The notes under the pieces: generated by a model
What the model was told of the DNA's origin: nothing
The model's input: the letters and a program-made list of their open reading frames with translations, nothing else
Database searches by the model: none
In this document: positions 47,475-57,077 of the stretch, piece by piece
Layout of the letters: the number at the start of each line of letters is the position of its first letter
How positions within the stretch are numbered: position 1 is the first letter of the stretch
Made by a program: the position numbers and the translations under genes
Source: Planctomycetota bacterium
GTDB taxonomy: Bacteria; Planctomycetota; UBA1135; UBA2386
Assembly (NCBI GenBank): GCA_020849665.1
Contig: JADLFX010000048.1
Coordinates: 1 to 57,077, forward strand
Direction: 5' to 3'
DNA: 57,077 bases

Positions 47475-47482
47475 GCACACGC

Positions 47483-48100
47483 ATGTCTGACACTTCGCCA
47501 GGGAAGCGGCCGATCGACAAGCAGCTCGACGACTGCCTGGACCGCATCCGCGGAGCCATGGCTCCGCTCAGCCGGGGGACGGAACCGACGGATCCCGACC
47601 AACTCCTGCAGAACGTGTCGGCGAACACCGCCGAGGCGGGCACGCTCCTGGTACAGCTCATGGCCGAACTGCCCGAGGTGGCGCTGCAGCCGACGAAGCT
47701 GCTCTTCGCCTGGGTGCAGGAGGGTCTCGACCACGTGCTGGAGGTGCTGCCCTTCCCGATCCACTCGCGCGTCCTGATGGCCACCGACATGGAGACCCAC
47801 GGCGGCACCGAGGACGAGGTGCGCGCCTCGCTGGAACGCGTCCTGCACCTGGCCGGCCTCTTCGCCGGGCCCGGCGGCTGCCTGGAGATCGGCGCCGAGA
47901 AGACCGAGGGGCACACGGTGCTGACCGTGCTGGCCTCGGGCCCGGAGGCGGAGACGGTCACGGATCACGAACGCCAGCGGCGCTTCTGGAGCGTGCAGGA
48001 GTTCGCCAAGGACTTCGGCGCCCAGGTGTCGGTCTCGACCCCGCACCCGGACCGCCTGCTGGTGCACTTCACCCTGCCGACCGGAGCGCGCACGGCCTGA
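47483..48100 (+). CDS. Unknown cytoplasmic protein resembling a degenerate histidine kinase core
   Basis: The 205-aa protein has no signal peptide or membrane helix. Residues 10-90 are helical (LDDCLDRIRGAMAPL ... AEAGTLLVQLMAEL); the C-terminal 100 residues have the strand-helix order of a HATPase domain (LEIGAEKTEGHTVLTVLASG ... DRLLVHFTLPTG, the last matching the typical FxxxLP end). The N, D and G boxes of a working kinase are not visible. It may be a phosphotransfer or regulatory remnant; this is a fold impression only. It is alone, with its own hairpin-controlled leader. Confidence 0.7.
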   Translation: MSDTSPGKRPIDKQLDDCLDRIRGAMAPLSRGTEPTDPDQLLQNVSANTAEAGTLLVQLMAELPEVALQPTKLLFAWVQEGLDHVLEVLPFPIHSRVLMATDMETHGGTEDEVRASLERVLHLAGLFAGPGGCLEIGAEKTEGHTVLTVLASGPEAETVTDHERQRRFWSVQEFAKDFGAQVSVSTPHPDRLLVHFTLPTGARTA

Positions 48101-48154
48101 GCCGGGCCGACCCTGGTCCGGGCCAGGGCAGCGCTGCACCGCCACGCGCGGCCG

Positions 48155-48160
48155 TAAGAT
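48155..48160 (+). promoter_or_regulatory. Candidate leaderless -10 element of bshA
   Basis: TAAGAT is followed by exactly 7 nt (CGGCCCC) and GTG at 48168. No ribosome-binding site is present, which supports a leaderless message. No clear -35. Confidence 0.45.
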
Positions 48161-48167
48161 CGGCCCC

Positions 48168-49289
48168 GTGGCCCAACCCCCGCTCAAGCTCGGCATCGTC
48201 TGCTACCCGACCGTCGGCGGCAGCGGTGTGATCGCCACCGAGATGGCGCTGCATGCCGCCGCCCTCGGCCATGACGTCCACCTGATCAGCTACGGCCGGC
48301 CGCTGCGCCTGCGGCGCGGGGTCCAGGGACTGCGCTACCACGCGGTCGACGTGTCGGGCTATCCGCTGTTCCGCTTCCCGCCGTACGACCTCGCCCTGGC
48401 CACGCGGATGCTGGAGGTGCAGGAGAGCGAGGGGATCGACCTGTTCCACGTGCACTACGCCATCCCGCACGCCGTGAGCGCCTACCTGGCACGGGCGATG
48501 GGCGGGGGCAGGCTGCGCTTCGTCACGACGCTGCACGGCACCGACATCACGGTGGTGGGGGCCGACCGGGCCTACATGCGGCCCACGCGCTTCGCCCTGG
48601 AGCAGTCCGATGCGATCACCGCCGTGAGCCGCTTCCTGGCCGACGAGACCGTGCTGCTCTTCGGCACCAAGAAGCCCATCGCCGTCGTGCCCAACTTCGT
48701 GGACACGCAGCGCTACCGGCCGGGGCAGGGAGCGCGCTGGGCGGCGCGCCCCGGCAACGAGCGCGTGCTGGTGCACGCCAGCAATTTCCGGCCGGTGAAA
48801 CGCGTCGCAGACGTGGTGCGGGCGTTCGCGGCGATCGCGCGCCGCATCCCGGCGGTGCTGAAGCTGGCCGGCGACGGCCCCGACCGGGAGCACGCGTTGG
48901 CGGTGGCGCTCGACCTGGGCGTGGCCGACCGGGTGGAGCACCTGGGGAACGTGGAGGCCATGGAGTCCGTGCTGGGCGACGCCGACCTCTTCCTCCTGGC
49001 TTCCGAGACCGAGAGCTTCGGACTCGCCCTCCTGGAGGCGATGGCCTGCGGCGTGCCGTGCGTGAGCACCGACGTGGGCGGCGTGCGGGAGGTGCTGGGC
49101 GAGACCGGCGGGCTGGTTCCGTTCGCCGACCCGCAGGCCATGGCGGACGCGGCGGTCGCGATCCTCACGGATCCCGACCGCTACGCCCGCCTCGCCAAGG
49201 GGGCCCGTGAGCGCGCGGTCGAGCTCTTCGACGAGGCCAAGGTCGTGCCGCGCTACTTCGAGGTCTACCGCCAGGTCCTGGAGCGCTAG
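48168..49289 (+). CDS. bshA: N-acetyl-alpha-D-glucosaminyl L-malate synthase BshA
   Basis: BshA is the GT4 glycosyltransferase that joins UDP-GlcNAc to L-malate in the first step of bacillithiol synthesis. The 373-aa protein starts with the signature KLGIVCYPTVGGSGVIATEM and keeps LHGTDIT, VPNFVDTQRYRP, HASNFRPVKRV and ESFGLALLEAMACGVP. It lies about 3.7 kb from bshB1, so all three bsh enzymes are within an 8-kb segment but in two transcripts. GTG 48168 has a -10 exactly 7 nt upstream. Confidence 0.95.
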   Translation: MAQPPLKLGIVCYPTVGGSGVIATEMALHAAALGHDVHLISYGRPLRLRRGVQGLRYHAVDVSGYPLFRFPPYDLALATRMLEVQESEGIDLFHVHYAIPHAVSAYLARAMGGGRLRFVTTLHGTDITVVGADRAYMRPTRFALEQSDAITAVSRFLADETVLLFGTKKPIAVVPNFVDTQRYRPGQGARWAARPGNERVLVHASNFRPVKRVADVVRAFAAIARRIPAVLKLAGDGPDREHALAVALDLGVADRVEHLGNVEAMESVLGDADLFLLASETESFGLALLEAMACGVPCVSTDVGGVREVLGETGGLVPFADPQAMADAAVAILTDPDRYARLAKGARERAVELFDEAKVVPRYFEVYRQVLER

Positions 49290-49320
49290 TCCTGGCCGGA
49301 CCCCGGACCGCCCCTGACCG

Positions 49321-50430
49321 ATGCGCTTCTACCTCGACCACAACGCCGCCACGCCGGCCGACCCGCGGGTGCTGCAGCGCTTCGTGGAGGTCGAGCAATC
49401 CCATGCGGCCAACCCCAGCAGCGTGCACGCCGCGGGCCGGGCCGCGCGGGCCGTGGTGGAGGAGTCCCGCGCGCGGGTCGCCGCCGCCCTGGGCGTCCTG
49501 CCCGACGAGATCGTGTTCCTCTCGGGCGGTACCGAGGCCAACAACCTGGTGGTGAAGGGCGCCGGCGACCTCGTGCTGCCGGTCCTGCTCGGCGAGGTGG
49601 AGCACCCCTCCGTGCGGGCGGCCGCGGAACCGCGTGGCATCGTCGAGTTCGCGATCGACGACCACGGCCGGATCCGGCCCGAGGTGCCGTCGCGGCCCGT
49701 GGGGCTGGTCTGCCTCACCCACGCGCAGAGCGAGACGGGCGCGATCCAGCCGGTGGCGGCAGCCGCCGATCTGGCCCGCAGGCTGGCCGCGCCCCTGCAC
49801 GTCGACGCGTCGCAGACCCTGGGCCGCATCGATCTGGCCGAGGTGCTCGATCGGGCACAGACCGTGACGCTGTCCGCGCACAAGGCTGGTGGCCTCAAGG
49901 GGATGACCGTGTTGCTGGCGCGCATGGCCGGCGGCCGCCCGGCTCCGCTCCTGCACGGCGGCGGCCAGGAGGGAGGCCTGCGCGCCGGCACGCAGAGTCC
50001 CGGCCTCGCCGCCGCCACCGCCCTCGCGGTGGAGCTCGCCGTGCGGGAGCGGGAGGCCCGCGCGCACGCCATGCGGCTCGCCCGCGACACGCTCGTGGCG
50101 GGGATCCGGACCCTCGCCGGAGCCCACCTGCTGACCACCGAGCCCGCGCTGCCCAACACGGCGCTGTTCTGGTTCGCGGACGTGGACGGCCGGCATCTCC
50201 TGCCCGCGCTGGATCTTGCGGGAATCGAGGCGAGCCAGGGCTCGGCCTGCGCCTCGGGCAGCCCGCTGCCCAGCGCCACGCTCCTGGCGATGCACCTGAG
50301 CGAAGCCCAGGCCCGCGCCTCGGTGCGCTTCAGCGTGTCGCAGCACACGTCCCACAGCGCAGCCGAGCAGGCGGCACGCATCGTGTGCTCGGTCGTGGAG
50401 CGTTTGCGGCGCGCACGCAATCGCGTGTGA
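49321..50430 (+). CDS. Cysteine desulfurase (NifS/IscS class V aminotransferase)
   Basis: The enzyme takes sulfur from cysteine for Fe-S clusters or thiolation. The 369-aa protein has MRFYLDHNAATPADPRV, GGTEANNLVVKG, VDASQTLGRID, the PLP lysine in SAHKAGGLKG and the catalytic-cysteine loop SQGSACASGSP. Two spots deviate: the usual NNExG reads QSETG, and GGGQExGxRxGT keeps a Gly at the place of the common Arg (GGGQEGGLRAGT). It lies between bshA and dnaA with no scaffold protein nearby, so the acceptor is unclear. Confidence 0.9.
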   Translation: MRFYLDHNAATPADPRVLQRFVEVEQSHAANPSSVHAAGRAARAVVEESRARVAAALGVLPDEIVFLSGGTEANNLVVKGAGDLVLPVLLGEVEHPSVRAAAEPRGIVEFAIDDHGRIRPEVPSRPVGLVCLTHAQSETGAIQPVAAAADLARRLAAPLHVDASQTLGRIDLAEVLDRAQTVTLSAHKAGGLKGMTVLLARMAGGRPAPLLHGGGQEGGLRAGTQSPGLAAATALAVELAVREREARAHAMRLARDTLVAGIRTLAGAHLLTTEPALPNTALFWFADVDGRHLLPALDLAGIEASQGSACASGSPLPSATLLAMHLSEAQARASVRFSVSQHTSHSAAEQAARIVCSVVERLRRARNRV

Positions 50431-50774
50431 GTTCGTCCCGCCTCGCGGGTTGCGCGCACCGCCGCGAAGGCCCGCTGCGAACGTGCCGATCCGCGCGCGA
50501 AGATCCTCGTTCACGCCGTTGCATCGCCTCGCACGAGTCGCTACAGGAACCAGCCACTCGTCGAGGCTCACCCGCGGACCGCCATCCGCGAAGGGGCCTT
50601 TCTCGCACCTTCCCGAATCTCGTCTTGGAGTCCGCCCCTCGGGCTACCGCACCCCCCGCGGTCCCGGTACCGGCGGAACGTGGAATGAGGTCCGTACCGA
50701 ACCGCCCACCGGTGCTGCCGCCCCCCGCGCCCGAGGACTCGCTCGTCCCCGCGCGCACAGCACAGGTGGTCACG
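50431..50774. other. 344-bp gap upstream of dnaA
   Basis: The dnaA frame remains open here (to 50385), but the residues are Arg/Pro/Ser-rich with no DnaA similarity. I saw no DnaA box and no clear promoter, so it is described as leader and spacer. A start at ATG 50685 inside it would lengthen DnaA by 30 residues. Confidence 0.5.
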
Positions 50775-52265
50775 ATGGAGGCGAACGTGGCAGTCGACTC
50801 GTCCGACCAGGGAGTGCCGGATCCCGGTGTCCCATCCATGCAGGCCTTCGAAGCCCTCGTCCTCCGCGAGGTGCGCGCGCGCATCCGCCAGGAGCAGTTC
50901 GACTCCTGGTTCTCGGGCATGCGGCTGGTCTCCCTGGCGCCGGAGGAGATCGAGTTCTCCGTGCCGACCGGGTTCGTGCGGAACTGGCTCACGCGCAACT
51001 TCCTGGGAGCGATCCAGGAGGCCGTGCTCGCGGCCGGCAAGGTCCTGCGCCGGATCCGCCTCACGGTCCAGGCCGGGCCCGAGGCCGGGCCCGCGCGCCG
51101 CGACGACCCCGACGACACGCGGCGCAACGCCGTGGAGGCCGCCGTGGGCGGGCCCGCCGGGCCGATCGATCCCACGCCGGGTTCGTCCGCGGCGCCCGAG
51201 CCGGAGGGCGAGAGCTCCGACCCGATCCTCAACCAGAACTACAGCTTCGAGCAGTTCGTGATCGGGCCCTGCAACCGCCTCAGCCACGCCGCCGCGCTGG
51301 CGGTCGCCCAGAATCCCGGCCGCGCCTACAACCCGCTCTTCCTGCACGGCCACGTCGGCCTCGGCAAGACCCACCTCCTGCAGGCCATCTGCCACACCGC
51401 GCTGGGCCTGCGGCGCCCGCGCCGCCTGCGCGTGGTCTACACGAGCTGCGAGGACTTCACGAACCGCTTCATCCAGGCGGTGCAGGACGGCACTCTCGAC
51501 CGCTTCCGCCGCTCGTACCGCACCGCCGACGTGCTGGTGGTGGACGACATCCAGTTCCTGAGCGGCAAGGAGAAGACCCAGGAGGAGTTCTTCCACACGT
51601 TCAACGACCTCTACAACTGGCAGAAGCAGATCGTGATCTCCTCCGACCGCGGACCGGAACGCATCGAGGCGTTCCAGGAGCGGCTCCTGTCGCGCTTCAA
51701 GTGGGGCATGGTCGCGGAGATGGAGCGCCCCTGCTTCGAGACGCGCATGGCGATCGTGAAGCGCAAGGCGCGGATGCGCTCGGTGGAGCTCTCCGACGAC
51801 GTGGCCTGGTACATCGCCGAGCGGATCGACACGAACATCCGCGAGCTCGAGGGCGCGGTGATCAAGGTGATCGGCATCGCGGCGGTGACCGAGCGGGAGG
51901 TCAGCCAGGAGGTCGCCGAGGAGGCCCTGCGCGGCACGGCGCAGGTGCGCTCCAGCCACGTCACCCTGCAGGAGGTGATGTCCCTGATCACCGAGGAGTT
52001 CTCGATCTCGCCCCGCGACCTGACCGGCAAGAAGCGCACCCAGGCGGTCAGCCTGCCCCGGCAGATCGGCATGTTCCTCGCGCGCGAGTACACGGAGCAC
52101 TCCCTGGAGGAGATCGGCCGCTTCTTCGGCAACCGCGACCACACGACGGTGATCTACGCGGTCTCCAAGGTGCGCACCCGCGCCGGAGAGGACCGGATGT
52201 TCCAGGACCTGCTCACGACGCTTCGCACGCGCCTGCAGGGCAACGGCTTCGGCCGGTCGCACTAG
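50775..52265 (+). CDS. dnaA: Chromosomal replication initiator DnaA
   Basis: DnaA binds DnaA boxes at oriC and opens the duplex. ATG 50775 (AGGTGG 7 nt upstream) gives 496 aa: domain I (about 22-95, EVRARIRQEQFDSWFSGMRL), a Pro/Glu-rich linker, AAA+ domain III with GHVGLGKT (192-199) and VLVVDDIQFLSG (Walker B), and the DNA-binding domain IV with RNRDHTT-like FGNRDHTTVIYAV. ATG 50685 is an alternative start. It precedes dnaN, dciA and gyrB, the standard origin order. Confidence 0.95.
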   Translation: MEANVAVDSSDQGVPDPGVPSMQAFEALVLREVRARIRQEQFDSWFSGMRLVSLAPEEIEFSVPTGFVRNWLTRNFLGAIQEAVLAAGKVLRRIRLTVQAGPEAGPARRDDPDDTRRNAVEAAVGGPAGPIDPTPGSSAAPEPEGESSDPILNQNYSFEQFVIGPCNRLSHAAALAVAQNPGRAYNPLFLHGHVGLGKTHLLQAICHTALGLRRPRRLRVVYTSCEDFTNRFIQAVQDGTLDRFRRSYRTADVLVVDDIQFLSGKEKTQEEFFHTFNDLYNWQKQIVISSDRGPERIEAFQERLLSRFKWGMVAEMERPCFETRMAIVKRKARMRSVELSDDVAWYIAERIDTNIRELEGAVIKVIGIAAVTEREVSQEVAEEALRGTAQVRSSHVTLQEVMSLITEEFSISPRDLTGKKRTQAVSLPRQIGMFLAREYTEHSLEEIGRFFGNRDHTTVIYAVSKVRTRAGEDRMFQDLLTTLRTRLQGNGFGRSH

Positions 52266-52833
52266 CGCGCGGGTCCCCGTCGGCCGTCCGGTGACCACGC
52301 GGATGCACGCGGCGACGCCGGCGGGCACGCGCGCGCTATGGCGTGCGCGCCGCGACCTCAGGAACCCACCCTGGGCGGCCGGGCACCATCGCGTCACTGC
52401 AGCGGCCACGGACGCAGCACCGCCATTCCGTACCCCCATCGTGTCCACGGCAACTTTGAACGCGTTCGTGGCGGAGGCAGGTCGAGGGCCCACTCCATGG
52501 CGTGGCCGACCGGAAAGGAACCCGTGCGGTCCCAGGGGGATTCCCGTGGTACTCCACGGCCTCGCTCCACAACCGCGCGCGCCCGCCGCCGCACACGTGC
52601 CGCGCGGGTCGGGAGAAGCTCGAACGCTGGGGGCGGTACCTCGCACCTTCTCCACCGGGGAGCAGCCCGCCGCAGACCCTCGAATTCGCCCGCCGAGGTC
52701 GCGGCTGGAGCGCGTCCCCTCTACGCTCTCCACACTCATGACGACACCATGACGAAGGTGAAGGAAGTTCGACTCTAGATCTCTCTCTATCGCCTCGAAT
52801 CCCCACCCGCATCGCGATCCCAGCGACCCCACC
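52266..52833 (+). other. oriC: 568-bp dnaA-dnaN intergenic region, candidate oriC
   Basis: This is the longest gap in the window and the usual place for oriC. It has no canonical TTATCCACA, but several same-strand degenerate matches: GTGTCCACG (52441-52449), TACTCCACG (52550-52558), CGCTCCACA (52563-52571), TTCTCCACC (52648-52656) and CTCTCCACA (52726-52734). A less GC-rich stretch (about 52755-52800) just before dnaN could be the unwinding element. No gene is seen in it. Confidence 0.4.
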
Positions 52834-53920
52834 ATGAAGATCCTCTGTGACCGCCAGCAAGTGCAGGAGGCGTTTGCCATCGTCGCGAGCATCGTCCCCC
52901 TGAAGACGCCGAAGCCGATCCTCCAGCACGTCCTCCTGCGGGCCGGCAAGGACTCGGTGACCCTCTTCGCCACCGACCTCGAGATCTCGGCCAGCGTCAC
53001 CCTGGAATCGGTCAAGGTGCAGCAACCCGGCACCTTGCTCCTGCCGGCGCGCGAGACCGCCAGCCTGCTGCGCGAGCTGAGCGATGCGACGGTGTCGATC
53101 GAGAACAAGGACCTGCGCACCACGATCGAGTCGAAGGAGGGATCGTTCATCCTGCTGGGCGACGACCCGGAGCAGTTCCCGCGCGAAGCCACGGTGAACA
53201 GCGAGAAGAAGGTGGTCGTCCCGGCCGGGGCCGTCCTGGACATGCTGCGCCGCACGGCGTTCGCGTCCGCCCGCGAGGAGACCCGCTACGCCGTCCCGGG
53301 CGCGCTCCTGGAGGTCAAGGACGAGAGCCTGCGCATGGTGGCGACCGACGGCCGCCGGCTGGCCTTCAACTACCGGCACCTGGGTGGCTCGGTGCCCGCG
53401 GCCCGCGCCCTGGTGCCCCTGCGTGCCCTCCAGGCGCTCGGACGCGCGATCCCCGAGGGAACGGACCAACCGCTGGAGATCCTCTTCTCGGGCAACCAGA
53501 TCGGCTTCCGCTTCGGGCGCACGCTCCTGATCGGCCGGCTCCTGGAACAGCCCTTCCCCGACTACGAGGCGGTGATCCCCAAGGCCGCCGACACCTCCGT
53601 GGAACTCGACCGCGCGGCGCTGGAGGCCAACCTGCGCAAGGTCTCCGTCCTGTGCAACTCGGAGGTGCGGATGGTGCGCTTCGCCTTCTCCTCGGCCAAC
53701 CTCGCGCTCTCCGCGGAGAACTCCCAGGTGGGCCGCGCCGACGTCGTCATGGACGCCGACGTGAAGGGCGCGGGCGGCACGCTCGGCTTCAACCCCGACT
53801 ACGTCCTGGACGCGATCAAGTCCTCCGATCTCGACACGATCCGCATCGACCTGACCGACGATGCCGCCCCGGCGAAGTTCACGCTGGGCGAGACCTACAC
53901 CTACGTCCTGATGCCCATCA

Positions 53921-53931
<11 letters not shown>
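52834..53931 (+). CDS. dnaN: DNA polymerase III beta sliding clamp
   Basis: DnaN forms the ring clamp that holds the replicative polymerase on DNA. The 365-aa protein shows the three-domain clamp fold, with MKILCDRQQVQEAFAIVASI, KPILQHVLLRA, MVATDGRRLAF, LIGRLLEQPFPDYEAVIP (the peptide-binding region) and the ending YTYVLMPI. It starts without a strong ribosome-binding site and overlaps the next gene by 11 nt. Confidence 0.96.
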
Positions 53932-56693
<2,762 letters not shown>

Positions 56694-56698
56694 AACCC

Positions 56699-56721
56699 AA
56701 GGGGGGCCAGCGGCCCCCCTT
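56699..56721 (+). terminator. Strong intrinsic terminator of gyrB
   Basis: A perfect 10-bp stem, AAGGGGGGCC (56699-56708) and GGCCCCCCTT (56712-56721), around AGC, begins 6 nt after the stop and is followed by T. The stem is nearly all G-C. It can also act in reverse because A's precede it. Confidence 0.75.
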
Positions 56722-56732
56722 TCGAACCCCCC

Positions 56733-56840
56733 GGCGGCGGGAAGGGCGGGGAGGCTGGGTCGCCGAACTTCGCGCCGACGGGAACGGGGTGGGCGAAGGA
56801 GGCGGGATCGGCGGGGATGCTGGCTCGCGGCCCGGGAGGG
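56733..56840. repeat. Direct repeat, copy 1
   Basis: A 108-bp unit starting GGCGGCGGGAAGG and ending CGGCCCGGGAGGG recurs 165 bp downstream with about nine differences. A core of 46 bp (56748-56793) is identical apart from none or one base. Confidence 0.8.
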
Positions 56841-56897
56841 GGTGGGTCCGAGGGGAATGGCGAGGGATGCGGCGAGGACGCGGAGCGTGGGGCGTGG

Positions 56898-57005
56898 GGC
56901 GGCGGGAAGGGTGGGGAGGCTGGGTCGCCGAACTTCGCGCCGACGGGAACGGGGTGGGCTAGGGAGGCGGGACCGACGGGGACGCTGGCTCGCGGCCTGG
57001 AGGGC
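56898..57005. repeat. Direct repeat, copy 2
   Basis: Second copy of the unit at 56733, shifted by 165 bp. Both contain GGTCGCCGAACTTCGCGCCG. The copies are in the same orientation. Confidence 0.8.
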
Positions 57006-57077
57006 AGGTCGTGGTCTGCGCGATGGGGCAGGCGAGGGCTGGCTAGGGGCACCGCGCCGGTTCCCAGGCAGGGAACC

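Larger units (their letters stand above)
56694..57077. other. 384-bp non-coding right end with terminator and repeats
   Basis: After gyrB there is no supported gene. The sequence consists of the terminator, two long direct repeat copies (listed separately) and, at the very end, the inverted repeat GGTTCCC-AGGCA-GGGAACC (57059-57077), a possible second terminator for a gene outside the window. Confidence 0.6.

Overview
This is a high-GC (about 70% by eye), gene-dense bacterial chromosome segment with about 49 supported protein genes, no tRNA or rRNA genes, no insertion sequences and no CRISPR. It holds the replication-initiation cluster dnaA-dnaN-dciA-gyrB at its right end and a parAB partition locus with an internal parS about 41 kb away, so it lies on one side of the chromosomal origin. 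An alternative complex III plus caa3 oxidase operon, bacillithiol synthesis genes, a NodU/SxtJ/DUF5989 cassette, and many signal-peptide or lipoprotein genes without clear families together suggest Planctomycetota. That is an inference; Acidobacteriota or another deep high-GC lineage cannot be excluded from sequence alone.

Layout. 1-6450 (minus): three secreted proteins (a PIG-L deacetylase cut by the window edge, an unknown secreted protein, a peptidase-like protein without its catalytic motif) and an HNH nuclease. 6857-8564 (plus): a lipoprotein and a membrane-anchored, degenerate cyclophilin. 8726-10337 (minus): parA-parB. 10449-11855 (plus): a membrane protein and a metallophosphoesterase. 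11886-15460 (minus): a SNF2 helicase overlapping a SWIM zinc-finger partner. 15683-28819 (minus): a 13-kb respiratory operon in the order actA-actB-actC-actD-actE-actF, a small membrane protein, SCO, coxB, coxA, coxC, coxD. It links quinol oxidation by alternative complex III to O2 reduction by a caa3 oxidase. 29132-34296: a carbamoyltransferase-SxtJ-DUF5989 operon flanked by two SGNH hydrolase genes. 34410-38232 (plus): a primary-like sigma factor, HemW, two small lipoproteins and a membrane protein. 38269-41126 (minus): the three-subunit proton-translocating transhydrogenase. 41348-45313 (plus): the overlapping chain pyrF-bshC-bshB1-parA2. 45347-50430 (plus): a secreted beta-sandwich protein, a histidine-kinase-like remnant, bshA and a cysteine desulfurase. 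50775-56693 (plus): dnaA, a 568-bp gap that may hold oriC, dnaN, dciA and gyrB, closed by a strong hairpin and a 165-bp-spaced direct repeat.

Most of the window is core metabolism and chromosome maintenance. The least explained parts are the NodU/SxtJ/DUF5989/SGNH island, the coupling of an orphan ParA to bacillithiol genes, the His-rich tails shared by respiratory subunits, a hairpin that buries the ribosome-binding site of the gene at 47483, and the repeated placement of a TANNNT -10 element exactly 7 nt before a start codon, which points to leaderless transcripts.
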